Of a stretch of 64,000 bases of DNA, positions 22,265-35,589 are shown in pieces. Within the stretch, counting starts at the first letter, position 1. The number at the start of each line of letters is the position of its first letter. Both the position numbers and the translations under genes were made by a program. The notes under the pieces were generated by a model. That model was not told the origin of the DNA and did no database searches. It saw nothing but the letters and a program-made list of their open reading frames with translations. Source of the stretch: Acanthornis magna (lineage: Eukaryota; Chordata; Aves; Passeriformes; Acanthizidae); assembly GCA_036785705.1 (NCBI GenBank), contig JAWUZG010001164.1:19245-83244 (forward strand), in the 5' to 3' direction.

Positions 22265-25200
22265 AGCCTTGTCCCCTCACGGCGCCGGGCCAGGCCTCGT
22301 CCCTGCAGGGGACACTCGCTCAGCGCTCATGGCCCTCCTGTCTCACCTGCAGGGGAATAAACTCATGGCGTGACAACACCGTGTCAAGCAGGCCACGGCA
22401 CTGAGTGCTACATCCTGTCCTAAGAAAGCAAGGCTGAAATCTTGCAGCTTGCGTTTGTGTTGGTGGAGTTTCTTTTTTTTAAAGGCAGCTGTGAACGGCC
22501 TGCTCTGTTTGCCTGCCAAAACCTTTAATTTCTCTACTAAACTTGAAAAAAAAATCAATTGACTGTCACTCGTGCTTAATGGCACTTGATTTCTTTGCTC
22601 TTGCAAAACAGGCCTTGACACAAGTCCCTGGTGTTTATTTCCTCGAAGGTTCCAACCTGCCTCAGTTTCCTCGTGCATGTGTCCAAGCAGATGGAATTTT
22701 AACAGAGGAAAAGACGGGAGGGGGGTGGAATCATGATCAAGTGTTTGATGTACTTCTGTTTTCTCCCTGTGCCTGGAGATCACACCTCCCCAAGGACTCC
22801 AGTCCATTTCACGGGTGTTGGGAAGGCGCCCCATTCCTCTGCTTGAGGGCCAACAGGCCTGCAGAAAGCAGCACTTCTCCTGCTCACAGCTAATTTCCAA
22901 GGCTTTTTTTATATATACATGGATTTATATCTAAGCCAGGAATTCTGAGAAAGCTGTGTGTCACTCAAGCCTGTGACATGTCTTGCTATTCAAGCACTGC
23001 AGACTGCTGCTTTTAAAAGATTTGAAGAGCCGAAAGGGGAATTTGACCAAAACTCAAATTGCAGATGATTTCAGATCCAGGCCTTTGTTTGTGCCCTTTT
23101 GTGCAATCATTTCTTTAACAGAGCAGTAATTGGCATTTCTGCTTTCTGCTTTTAACTGCTCAGCTCTGGGGCAGATTAAGTGGCCTTCCTGGTACCCCAC
23201 AGCCCCCTTATTACTCCCTCTCCACCCTTCAATTTAGGATGTGCCCCTTCTCCCACATGCAGCCCTCCTACATAAAGAGATGGGAGCTCACACACAGGTA
23301 TTTCAGGACCTGTCAATTTATTGTGCCTTTATCTGGACACAATAAATTTCAATGATTTATGTCTTGATCTTTCAGCTGCCTTCTTGCACAGCAGCAATCC
23401 ACAAGTTCGATCTGGTCTTGCTGCCTGACAGCAGCAGTGCTAAATGAAAAGGCAGGAGCAGCCCAGTGCATCCTTAAAAACTTGATTGGAGTGGCACGGT
23501 GCAGACTGCAAGTACAGTCCCAAGTCCAAATATCCCCAACTTCAGTCCCCAGGCCGCCCAGGCCTGCAGAGCCCGGGCTCTGCTGCCGGTGGCCGCCCTT
23601 TGCCAGCCCACGGCAGAGCTGGATGTGTGTCACGATGTGCAAAAGGATGTTCTGGAGGGCAGGGAGGCAGAGGAAAACCCATGGAGGTTGTGGCAGCTCA
23701 GGGCTATGGCAGCCAACCTGCGAGAGCCACCTGGCTGTGCCTGTCCTGGCAGGGAGCAGTAGAATGAGGCTTTGCTCCCTGCAGCATCGCCTTCAGCCCC
23801 ATCCCTGCATTCCCTGCTGGAGTGCCAGGAACAGGAGGACTAGAAACAGTGCAAAAGAAGAGAAAAAGGAGCCTGCCTGTAGACCTGAACTTGGGTTGCT
23901 GCTGAGGCTTGTGCCCCTCCTTGCTTTCCCTGCTGTGTGTTGGTAGGTGTTACATTTGTTATTTGTCCAGTCCAGGAGACTCCTGAAATGACCAGATAAC
24001 AGTACAGGTACAATTGGAAATAATGGTAGTTAAAAAAAAAAAAAAAGGCCTGCCCTAGCGTGTTTTATCTACGGCTAAAGGCAGCATCCCAAATACCTGC
24101 TTTAGGTCCAGGCGTGCTGGATGAAGCGGCTAATGCCCAGTTTCTCACTCTTTAGGCACCCCACAGCTGGCCTGCAGCTTCCCACCAGGAAGTGGCCTGA
24201 GCAAAAGGCTGCAGAGCCCAGCAGAAGGTAACTAAAGCTCACTAGATTCCAGAATACTTCCTGCATTCACTGCAAAGTTAAAAAATGCTAGCACGTATGA
24301 ACTCTTCAGAGATTTACAGGCACTATGTGGAGATTATGTGCAAAAGTCTGCAGATTTTTTTGTTAGTTTGGTTTTTGGGGGGCTTTTTTGTTGTTGTTTC
24401 GCTTTTTGGCGGTTTTTTTTTGGTGGGGTTTTTTTGTTGTTGCCGGTTTTTTTGTTTTTTTGTTTTTCTGGCTGTGTGTGTGCAGATTCTCCATTGGAGA
24501 GTTTTTAATAGGATTGTCTATGAGGAAGCACTGATCCAGGACCCCATTGGCAGCACACTGGGATGGAGCAGGACGTGGGTGTGGTGGCTGAGGAGGTGCA
24601 GGTGGGGAGCCAGGGGCATTTTGGCCATGGGTGGATTTTCTTGTGGGGCACAAACCAAAGCAAAGGCGATGCCCAAGCCCAAGAACCAGGCCACTGTCAT
24701 CCAGCCAGGGAAGGGTTCTCGGGGGGGCACATGGAAAGGCCCCCTGGGGCATCCTGGAGTGCCATCAGCTCCTCAGGAATCTGGGGAAGTGGAGGGGCAG
24801 GATGGGCGCCCCAAGGGTGACTGAAGCAGGTGGCACTGGGAGGTCACTGGCCACAGAGAGAACGGGGCACACTGGTGTTAAGGATACAAACCCCTTCAAC
24901 GTCCCACCAAGCCCTGTCCCCCACAATAGGATTGTCACAAGCCTGGGTGTCCTGCAAAGGCCAGAAGACCCCTGAGAAAAGAGGGGTATCATGGCTGTGG
25001 GGGTGCCAGGGAGAGGGATGAGGTGTGAAAGCCCTGGGGGTCCTGATGAGCCCAGCCCCACTCAAGAGGGGTGAGGTTACTCTGGGGGTCCCATGGAGAG
25101 GGGCTGGAATCACTACAGAAAGGTCTCAGAATTTGGGGGGTTAATGGTCTTGAGTGTCCTGCTGAGCCCTGAGCACCAAAATGGGGCTGCACATTCCTGG

Positions 25201-25699
25201 GAATCCTCTTGGGCCAAGGTTCCCCTCTGGACCGAGTGTCCCAGCCCTGAGGGCAGCTCCAAAGTTCAGGAGAGCCCCTGAGAAAAGAGAGGATCTTGGC
25301 TCTTGGGCTCCCAGGGGAAGGGGCGGGATGTCACCACCCCAAGTGTCCCTGGAGTCCTGCCAAGCCCAGCATGCCCTGGAAAGGGGGTCCCTTGCAGGGG
25401 GTGTCCAGGGCCATCCTGCACTGCCACCCCCCCGTGCAGGGACAGCAGCCAAGGGGCCAACACTTGTCCCCACCCCACCCACCCTGTCCTTGGGATGCCA
25501 CCACGCACCCCAGAGAAGCCATGGCCCCATCTGTCCCTGTCCCCAAGCCTCCAGCCCAGCCTGCCCGTGCCCCCAGCCCCGGATCAGGGCCACCCATCCC
25601 TGCAGAGCCCTGGGCTGCGCAGTGAGAGCTCAGGAGCCACCTTTGTTCTCCTGCAATAGGAGTTTCTTAGCAGAGACTGTAACTAACAATCCTAACAAC
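22265..25699. other. Short-type intergenic spacer C-D, no convincing gene
   Basis: Third short spacer with the same layout: unique AT-richer part, poly(A) run near 24031-24046, T/G-rich block near 24354-24470, GC-rich degenerate repeats about 24880-25600. No motif-bearing open frame. Confidence 0.6.
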
Positions 25700-25986
25700 A
25701 AACAAACACAAAAACAGAACAGTAAGCAAAGACAAAAATATTTATTACAATAAACGAACACAAAAATATTTATAACAAGAAACAAACACAAAAATACTTG
25801 TATCAACAAACGAACACAAAAGTATTTATAAGGAAGAAACAAAGGCAAACCCCATCTGAACACTAACCACCGCCCCAAAACCATCCTCACAAAGCAGACC
25901 AAGGCGCGGCGCATCCCCGGCCGAGGGAAGCCTTCACACGCTCGCAGCTCCAGCGCTCCCCCGGCGCGGCTGCGGAGCCCGAGCGC
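25700..25986 (-). terminator. 3' UTR and poly(A) signal of copy D with 28-bp repeats
   Basis: Five-unit 28-bp repeat. The AATAAA reads on the minus strand at 25746-25741. Confidence 0.7.
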
Positions 25987-28900
25987 TCACAGGTCCCTGC
26001 CGCGGCTGAAGAGCTCCCGCCGGCCGCGCTCGCGGAGCCAGCACTGCCCGCGGAACTTGCGCAGCTCCTCCTTGAACGACGGGTGCTGCATGGGCCGATA
26101 GCTGCGCGGCTCGCAGAGGCTCTGCAACGCACAGAGCCGTCAGCCCCCGCAGCACAGCAGCCCCCGGGCCGCCCCCAGCCCGGGCCAAAGCCAGCGCCCC
26201 CGGCCCCCGGAGCAGCCCCCGGCCCTGGGGATGCCATCCCTCCCATCCCGGGCAGGATGCTCAGAGCCACAGCTGCTGCCCTCCCCGCTGCCTTGTGCCC
26301 CCGCGCTTCTTGCCCTCCCGGCACGCACGCCCTGCCCCCCAGGGGACACGGGGCGGGACTCACCGGGAAGCGAAAGAAGAAGTCGCGGTAGCCGCCCTTC
26401 AAGACGTACAGCTCGGGGTAGTGCAGCCGCGGGTAGTCGTGGCAGGAGCGATCCTTCTCCCGCAGAAACTTGCACCTGCGCCACAGGGAAAGGCCACGGC
26501 ATCAGCCCCGTGCCGGGATCCGGGCGTGCCTGGGGGGCTGCCACAGCCCAGTGTGCCCCCCGTGCCATCACTCACATTTTGGGCCCCCGCTCAAGGGAGA
26601 ACTCGCAGTGGAAGATGATGATCACCCTCTTGCTGCCGTCCAGGGCCACCATGGGCTGCTCCAACAGGAATTCCTCCACTTCCTGCTGCAGCGGCAGGTT
26701 CACAGCACCCTGGCGAGGTACAGGAGGCTCCGTTTTCCCCTCTGCCTCCCACTGCATTTTCTGCAGGGACCAATGACGCTGTCACCCAGCCTCCCCCAGC
26801 AGCAGCATCTCCCAAACTACTAGGGGGGCATCATCACCCTCTTCTTTGCGTTTGAGTATCACCCCTTAACGGGGTGGCTTGGCACTTTTCAGTGGGCTGC
26901 TCCATCCCTCTGGGGGCTCAGAGTACCTCTGGGGGGCTGCTTTACTCCTCTGTGGGGGCTCAGTATCTTAGGAGGGGTTGCTAAATCTCTCAGAGAGTAC
27001 TGAACAAATGCCGGGGGGATCCTGAATCCCTGTGGTGTCAGCATCTCCTGGGGAGCTGCTCAACACCTCGTGGTGGGCTCAGCACCTCTGAGGGTGGATG
27101 GGCTTCGGGCACCCCCACTGCTGCCTGCCCCGGGGCCACGGGGGGATTCTGACCTTGACGTGGCCTCCCTCGTACTCGTAGGGGTAGCGGCAGTCCACGA
27201 TGATGCTTCTGTCGATGGAGTTGCTGAAGCGCCCTGTCAGCACCGCTGCCAGCTGCAGGGGGAGCGTGTCACCAAGGCAGGGGACACATGGGGGGGCAGG
27301 CAATGGGGAGCAGGCAGTCAGCCCCTCGGGGGGGCTGGGGAGGGGCTGCAGCCCCCTTACCGTGGCAGGGGAGATGTACTTCAGGCCCGGGTCCTTCCCG
27401 TCCACCATCGGCAGGAGGTGAGCCTGCAGGAGACAGGCTCTGGGCTCATACACGTCCCCGGGACACCTCCCGGGGGTGGTACCTGTCCCCCCATCCCAGT
27501 GGCCTGCTCTTCTCCCGTGGGAGGGGACAGTCTGTGCAGGGGACAAGTGGCTGTGGCACAGAGCTGGAGCAGAGGAGCATCCAGTGCAGGAGCTGCAGGC
27601 TGGAAAATCAGAGCCCCAAGGCCCTGTGTCCCCAGGCAAGGGCCACCAGATCGCTTTGGGCTCTTGCAGTGGGGCAGGGCACTGATGATGGTCGCTGTTT
27701 CAGAATCATGGGGGCAGCACCCCCATAGCTGCCCTGTCCTCGTGGCCCTACCTTGGAGAAGTCCCCAATGAGCTCCTGGTCATCGTTGGCCAGCACGTTC
27801 TCGATTTCCTCCAGCTGGGCAGACCTGGAAGGCTCCAGCCATGCTCCCTGTGGAGGTACCAAGCACAGACACCGCCCGATGTCAGCAGGGGCTCTGGCAG
27901 AGCCGGGGCACAGCGCAGTCCCAGCAGACACAGGCTGGGGCTCAGCCCTCGCCTTCCCCATCACCCACCGGCTCCACGGACGCCTCCTGGCCAGGGCTGC
28001 CGGCCTCCGTCCTCTGCCGCTTGGCCTTGACAGGACTGTCCCTGTCCGAGGGCTGTCTTCGCTTCAGGGCCAGCCTGCGCTCACTGCCGTGCACCGAGGG
28101 CGAGAGGAAAAGCTGCCGGCACAGGCTGCGTTTGCCTGGACGCTGTGGGGAGAGCCCGAGCTGCTGCCTGGGGCTCTGGCAAGCGCCCAGCACCAGGAGG
28201 GAAGGTTCCCACTGCCCTTGCCCAAGACAAGGCCACAGCCCCTGGGCTGCTGTTGCTGACCAAGCAGCCCCCAGCCCAGGGACACTGGGCACCAGACCAC
28301 CCTCTGGACACCCCAAGCCATGTACCAGCTTTGCCTCCTCCTTCGTCATCACTGGCGTGGTCAGCAGCTTCTCCATCCCCTGGGGCACTGTGTCACTCAG
28401 CCAGGGCGGCAGCTGGGGGCACTTGGGGAAGAGGCAGAGGACACAGTGAATGGGACAAGTCCTGACGCCTCCTTGCCACCCCCAGGCAGGGCTGCATCCC
28501 ATAGCCGAGCTCCATCCCCAATGGACCAATGCCTTCCAGGTTTGGAGACAGTGCCCCCCTGACCCTCCAGGCCATTTATCTCCCACACCCACAGGTCTCC
28601 AGGGCACCCGGGGAGGCTGCAGCGGCAGCTGCCATGTGAGCAGCTCCAAGATCATCCATCCCTTGTGCCCCCCCGATCCCTCCAGCATCTCTCTCTCACT
28701 GGCAGCTCTGATGTGGGCCGGGGGCTCTTGGCAAGGAGGTCCCTCTTGGCAGCCCCATGCACGGCGGGCAGTGGGCTCGGCTGGCCCAGCCTCTGCAGCT
28801 TCCTGGGGACAAAGGCCTCCTGCAGTGGGGGGGAACACGGCGTTAGCACCGCTCTGCTTCCTCCCTGCTCCCCAAGGTCTCGCTGCCCCACTCACCTCAT

Positions 28901-30610
28901 CATCGGGCTCCCTCCGGCGCCGCCGCCGCCCTGTGCCGCTGCGCACCTGGAGCTGCGAGATGCCCTTCAGGAGCGCGCTGGCTTCCAGCTGCCACGCCTG
29001 TGGGACAAGCAGCGGCTGAGAGGTGCTGCACAGCCCTGCCCGCTCCCCTGGCTCCATCCTCCTCGTCCCAGCTCGCCCAGGGACTCGGCAGGATGCGGCC
29101 TCGCTGTGCTCAGCCCTGCGCAGCCTGCAGCACTTACCCGCAAGGAGTGCATCCTCTGGCCAAGGAGCTTCCTGCTGCAAGAGCTGCGAAAGGAAAGGCT
29201 CAAATGGCACCGGCTGTCCTGGACCCATGTGGCCCACCCCTCTGCCATTGTCACCTCTATCCCGCAGGCCTTCAGGGCAAGATAAGACCTGCCAGGGCTG
29301 TCACAGATCCTACAGCTCCCTGGAGGGGCAAAACCACCCCCAGGCACTGAGCAGAAACCTGAATGGGACCGCAGAAGGGGCACGGAGCCGGCCTGGCATT
29401 TGGGTCTGGGACAGGGACAGCCTGGCCACGGGGACAGCCTGGCATTCCTGTCGTGCTGCAGGGACTGTGGCCCTTCACTTACTCTTTGCGAGCTCTCCCA
29501 GACTCCGGCATCATTTTCTGGGAGCTGTGGGGAGAGGAGAGATGGAGTTAGTCGGGGCTGGCATCCATGTCCCCGCCCAAGCAGCTGCAGTTGTCACCCC
29601 CCAGACACAGAGTGGGAGTCACAGTTGCATGCACAGCCCCCAGCGAGGCTGAGAGCGGGCGCTGCTGCTCGGGGGAGGCGGGAGAGGGACAGGGGGTGTC
29701 CCCAGGGGGACGTGGGCATGGGGCCACTCACTCTTTCCGCACCGCGGCCGAGTTCCTCTGTGCGCGGCTGTCCGGCCCCAATCCTGCGGGAACAAGGGGC
29801 AGGGGTAGCCTCGGTGTAAGGATCGGGCTCCGTCCTCAGCCCAGAGTCCTGGGCAGGGTGGACTCCTGCCCCCCACCAGGAGGGTGGCACGGCTGCTGGG
29901 AGCAGCGGTCCCCATGGAATGTCGCGTGTCACGGCGAGCACGGTCCCCAGCCAGCGGAGCGGTTCCTGGCTGAGCCCCAGGGAGGGCAGTTTTGGGCTCC
30001 CTACAAGCTCCCCCAAGCGCCTCAAGCTCCTCCTCAGCCCCTCGGCCAAGCCCCCCCGCCACATGGCTGAGCCCTCTGCTGTAGCCCCTGCACGAGCCCC
30101 GGCCCGAGGGGGGCGGCTGGGGACGGTTGTGGGGCGGAGCAGCCCCATCGCTCACCTGCACGCGTGGGCTGCGAGGAGATGGAGTCCCGGCAACAGTCCG
30201 AGGCCACGGGCTGCGGGGACGGGGTGTCCCAGAGCAGCGGGATGGGCAGCCCCCAGCGCCCCCTCTTCAGGGTGTCCCTGCGGGTGGTCGGCACGGGCAA
30301 GTGTCAGTGCCCCGAGTGCCCCTCGCCCCTTCTTGCCCTGGCGGGGCGGGGGGCACGAGCTGAAGGAGGGCATCCCAAAAGCGTCCAAGCCCCCTTTGGC
30401 ACGGCCCCAGCACCGAGCCCCGCGCGGGGCAGCCGTGTCACGTCGGGGTAGCCCCGCGTGGGGCGGGTGGCCACAGCTGCCCCAGCCCTGCGGCCCCCGG
30501 CCACCGCCTCACCTGTCCGGCGCCAGCGGCGTGAGCGGAGCCGTGCCCGGAGAGGGCAGCGGCGAGATGGCCACCGGCCCGGGGAGCCCGCGGCCGCCGT
30601 ACAGTGCCAT
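25987..30610 (-). CDS. CDC25: CDC25-family dual-specificity phosphatase, copy D (complete, 496 aa)
   Basis: Complete copy from ATG at 30610 to TGA at 25987-25989 with the shared 15-exon structure. It is a visible mosaic: exon 6 has the extra Arg codon and intron 4 the insertion found in C, while exon 1 has Asp4Tyr as in E, and its right-hand spacer is the long type. A private Ser-to-Asn change lies in the catalytic domain (FSNSIDRS, residue 347 in copy B numbering), where other CDC25 proteins also often have Asn. Arg230 is kept. Catalytic HCEFSLER intact. Confidence 0.9.
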
Positions 30611-30859
30611 GGCCCGGGCAGGCACCGAGCGAGCGAGGATCGAGCTCCGGCAAGTGACCGGGGACAGGGGATAGGGGACAGGGTACAGGTGGCAAGGCAC
30701 AGGCGACAGGAGACAGGGCACAGGTGGCTGGAAGTGACAAGAGGGAAGAGGAGAAGAGAGGCGAGAGGCGAGAGTTAATAGGTGGCAAGAGGTAAGAAGA
30801 GGTGAGCAGAGGTGAGCAGAGGTGACCAGTCGTGAGCAGAGGCGACAGGTGACATGTGC

Positions 30860-31084
30860 CACCCGCCCGCTCGGGTTGACAGTAACGGGAATAACAACAA
30901 CAGCGGCACCTGCAGCCAATGGGAGAGCGCGGCGGGCACGAGGCGACGCGTGCAGCCAATGAGAGGTGGCGGCGAGCGCGAGGGCACGCCGCCGGCCAAT
31001 GAGAGGTGGCGGCGGCGCTTGGGGGCACGAGAGGCGGCGGTTTCGGTGCCGAAAAAGGCGGGGCCGCACCAGAGGGGCGGGGCC
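30860..31084 (-). promoter_or_regulatory. Copy D promoter with triple CCAAT array
   Basis: CCAAT at 30916-30920, 30956-30960 and 30996-31000, with the palindrome and GC box conserved. Confidence 0.75.
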
Positions 31085-33280
31085 AGCCTTGTCCCCTCAC
31101 GGCGCCGGGCCAGGCCTCGTCCCTGCAGGGGACACTCGCTCAGCGCTCATGGCCGTCCTGTCTCAGCTGCAGGGGAATAAACTCATGGCGTGACAACACC
31201 GTGTCAAGCAGGCCACGGCACTGAGTGCTACATCCTGTCTTAAGAAATCAAGGCTGAAATCTTGCAGCTTGGGTTTGTGTCGGTGGAGTTTCTTTTTTTT
31301 AAAGGCAGCTGTGAACAGCCTGCTCTGTTTGCCTGCCAAAACCTTTCATTTCTCTACTAAACTTGAAAAAAAAAATCAGTTGACTGTCACTCGTGCTTAA
31401 TGGCACTTGATTTCTTTGCTCTTGCAAAACAGGCCTTGACACAAGTCCCTGGTGTTTATTTCCTCGAAGGTTCCAACCTGCCTCAGTTTCCTCGTGCATG
31501 TGTCCAAGCAGATGGAATTTTAACAGAGGAAAAGACGGGAGGGGGGTGGAATCATGATCAAGTGTTTGATGTACTTCTGTTTTCTCCCTGTGCCTGGAGA
31601 TCACACCTCCCCAAGGACTCCAGTCCATTTCACGGGTGTTGGGAAGGCGCCCCATTCCTCTGCTTGAGGGCCAACAGGCCTGCAGAAAGCAGCACTTCTC
31701 CTGCTCACAGCTAATTTCCAAGGCTTTTTTTATATATACATGGATTTATATCTAAGCCAGGAATTCTGAGAAAGCTGTGTGTCACTCAAGCCTGTGACAT
31801 GTCTTGCTATTCAAGCACTGCAGACTGCTGCTTTTAAAAGATTTGAAGAGCCGAAAGGGGAATTTGACCAAAACTCAAATTGCAGATGATTTCAGATCCA
31901 GGCCTTTGTTTGTGCCCTTTTGTGCAATCATTTCTTTAACAGAGCAGTAACTGGCATTTCTGCTTTCTGCTTTTAACTGCTCAGCTCTGGGGCAGATTAA
32001 GTGGCCCTCCTGGTACCCCACAGCCCCCTTATTACTCCCTCCCCACCCTTCAATTTAGGATGTGCCCCTTCTCCCACATGCAGCCCTCCAACATGAAGAG
32101 ATGGGAGCTCACACACAGGTATTTCAGGACCTGTCAATTTATTGTGCCTTTATCTGGACACAATAAATTTCAATGATTTATGTCTTGATCTTTCAGCTGC
32201 CTTCTTGCACAGCAGCAATCCACAAGTTCGATCTGGTCTTGCTGCCTGACAGCAGCAGTGCTAAATGAAAAGGCAGGATCAGCCCAGTGCATCCTTAAAA
32301 ACTTGATTGGAGTGGCACGGTGCAGACTGCAAGTACAGTCCCAAGTCCAAATATCCCCAACTTCAGTCCCCAGGCCGCCCAGGCCTGCAGAGCCCGGGCT
32401 CTGCTGCCGGTGGCCGCCCTTTGCTAGCCCACGGCAGAGCTGGATGTGTGTCACGATGTGCAAAAGGATGTTCTGGAGGGCAGGGAGGCAGAGGAAAACC
32501 CACGGAGGTTGTGGCAGCTCAGGGCTATGGCAGCCGAGCTGCGAGAGCCACCTGGCCGTGCCTGTCCTGGCAGGGAGCAGTAGAATGAGGCTTTGCTCCC
32601 TGCAGCATCGCCTTCAGCCCCATCCCTGCATTCCCTGCTGGAGTGCCAGGAACAGGAGGACTAGAAACAGTGCAAAAGAAGAGAAAAAGGAGCCTACCTG
32701 TAGACCTGAACTTGGGTTGCTGCTGAGGCTTGTGCCCCTCCTTGCTTTCCCTGCTGTGTGTTGGTAGCTGTTACATTTGTTATTTGTCCAGTCCAGGAGA
32801 CTCCTGAAATGACCAGATAACAGTACAGGTACAATTGGAAATAATGGTAGTTAAAAAAAAAAAAAAGGCCTGCCCTAGCGTGTTTTAACTACGGCTAAAG
32901 GCAGCATCCCAAACACCTGCTTTATGTCCAGGCGTGCTGGATGAAGCGGCTAATGCCCAGTTTCTCACTCTTTAGGCACCCCACAGCTGGCCTGCAGCTT
33001 CCCACCAGGAAGTGGCCTGAGCAAAAGGCTGCAGAGCCCAGCAGAAGGTAACTAAAGCTCACTAGATTCCAGAATACTTCCTGCATTCACTGCAAAGTTA
33101 AAAAATGCTAGCACGTATGAACTCTTCAGAGATTTACAGGCACTATGTGGAGATTATGTGCAAAAGTCTGCATTTTTTTTTTAGTTTGGTTTTTTGGGTT
33201 TTTTTGTTGTTGTTGTTTGGGGTTTTTGAGATTTTTTTGGTGGGGTTTTTTTTGTTGTTGTTTTTTGGGTTTTGTTTTAT

Positions 33281-35589
33281 TTGGCATAGCTCTTTATCAA
33301 TGTCATGTATTTCCTGCAAATCGAAAGCATTCTTTCCCCCTGCATGCTGAAGGAAATAAGAGAAAAAGTCAGAGTATATGAGTCTTAATAAACTGAATGG
33401 CTGGGGGAAAGAAAGAAAGCACCTGAGTCTACTACTGGGAAAAAAGAAAAGATGAGAGAAAGTCCAGCAAGTATCACTGTAGAAAAACCACCCAGAATAA
33501 CTATGTGCTTTCAGCATCAGCTGTTGCTCTTCAGGAATAATTATCCACCCAGAGAAAGAAGACACTTTACATGATGCACCAGGATCCTGGGGGAAAGAAA
33601 ACAAAACACAACAAAACAAAGTCAGAGCGCTCATCTGGAAATAAATTGGAAATAATACTCATAACATAAATCTGGGAAGAATGATGGGAAACTAAGCCTC
33701 TAGTGAGGCCCTGCTCCAGACAGGTCCACATCACAGTTAGTGACACAAACACAGTATGCTAAAGATCAAACCCCCCAGCTGAGATATACTCAGTCCTCAT
33801 TACTCTGTCCAAATGTCTTGGGGAAGCAGCACTTTACACCTTGGAATGCTTAGAATTGCACCAGCCTAAAGGAGTTTAATGAGGTGAAGTAGTTGTGTAC
33901 AAAGGGAATGGAGAAAGGGTGTGAGAAAAGGCCTTTTCTGCCTGGGAACACTGATGTGCAAAGTCATGCCAGGCAGTGTGTCTTAGCAGCAGCTCTAACC
34001 ATGCCTTGCTCTGGTTCAAGGACTGTCAGCAAAACTCAGCTTTAACCCACAAGCATGAATTGTCTTTGTGGTAGCCCAGGGAAGAGGGAGAAAGAAAGCT
34101 CACCTGCTAAGGTTAACGTTTAGCTTGTTTGCTGCTTCTCAGATTTGCTGCTGGAGGACTGTCCCCTCGCCTAAAGAGAGGATGAGACAGCGAGAAACTG
34201 TGAACTAAACTAAAACCTGAAATCAGGCAGTAACAAGACACTCTGATATCAGAGTCACAGCTCAGACATAAATACAACCTGCACTTGAAATACAGAAAGT
34301 TTAGGAGGAGTATTTGTGACTCGTGCTGTGCAAAACTATTTTCACCCTTTCACCATCAATTGCTTTCTTTCAGATAAGAACGGGCTGCGCCTGACCTCAT
34401 CATTCCCTGTTCCTCAGGGTAACAAGTAAATGTGCAGCCCAACCCTGGCTGTTTCATGTATGATTTAGCCCTGAAATGGGCCTAGGGAAGGTTACCTGTT
34501 CTGTTAAGTTGTATTTAGTTCTTCCGAGACACAATTTCCACATTTGTTTTCCACATTGGTTAAAATTTGACCTCAATTCCATTTCTTCTGGAGTGTGCCA
34601 GTTTAATCAGACTTCAGAATATTGAAGATTGAAACTTGAGGTACTGCCTGTACAGACTGTTTGGTTTTGTTGATTTTTTTGCCTTGTAACTTTTAGTTTG
34701 TGCTAAAATATTTGATTTGGAAACCCAGAAAGACTCATTTGAATCGTTTGTAAGAGGGGTTCTCCTTTTGAGTATTTTTTTGTGCACTTGATGCCATGAA
34801 GGATTTTTCAATTTCAGGATTGCTCAAATTGCATTTGAGTCCCTAAAAGGTTTTACATTTGGTGTCTTTTCTATTATGATTTTTTAAGGAGCGTTCAAGA
34901 GCAAATGAGCATCTGAAGGACAAGAATCTGATCTTAATTGCTGAGCTGCTTTTCCCGGCCATCCATCGCGCTGGACCTCGAGGATCATTTTGCATCCCTT
35001 CCTTACCTCCCTCCAGAAACTCCAGGAATGCCAGGGATGCCAGAATCTCCAGGGATGCCAGGCAGGATGTTGTCTGCAGCTCAGAGGGACGTTTTGATGC
35101 CCGTGTCCTGGAGGAAAGGTTCCTTGAGGAAAAGGATCTGCCTGTGAGTAAGGAGCAGATGCAGTTGGAAGCTCTGGATGTCAGAAAGCACCACTTCCTT
35201 CTGCTCACAGGGAATTCCCATGTATTTTTTATCATTATCTTTATTTCTATCTAAACCAGGAATTCTGAGAAAGCTGTGCATCACTGACACCTCTGACATT
35301 TTATGCTATCCGAGCACTGCTGACTGCTGCTTTTCAAATATTTTAAGAGCCAAAAGGGGAATTTGAACAACAACTCAGATTGCGCGTGATTTCAGAGAAA
35401 GCAATATCTTCAGTTTTGCCACTTTGTGTGGTCCTTTGTTTTGCTCTTCTGAGTGGTAAATGCTATTGCTATTTTGTCTTTTTTTTTTCTCAGGTTTGGG
35501 GCAGATTAAGTGGCCTTCCTAGCACAGCACAACTCCTTTATTACTCCCCACCAAACTCACCTTTTCTTTAATTGAGGATGCGCCACTTT
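33281..35589. other. Extra 2.3-kb segment present only in the long units (D-E copy)
   Basis: Absent from the three short spacers, where the T/G-rich block joins directly to the GGCTGTGTGTGTGCAG sequence. Its right part (about 35185-35560) is a diverged copy of sequence also present at about 31680-32060 in the same unit. Shared phrases include AGGAATTCTGAGAAAGCTGTG and GGGGCAGATTAAGTGGCC. The long form therefore holds an old internal duplication, and the short form may be a deletion. No recognised transposon or gene family. Confidence 0.6.
34889..35143 (+). other. Possible 255-bp exon or exon remnant, unknown family
   Basis: Flanked by TTTTTTAAG on the left and GTGAGTA on the right, with 85 codons open in phase 0 across the whole interval. 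The reading is charged at both ends (ERSRANEHLKDKN at the start, LEERFLEEKDLP at the end). The centre is built on short AGGGATGCCAGR repeats. I do not recognise the family. No partner exons could be placed, so it may be a relic or chance. Confidence 0.25.
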
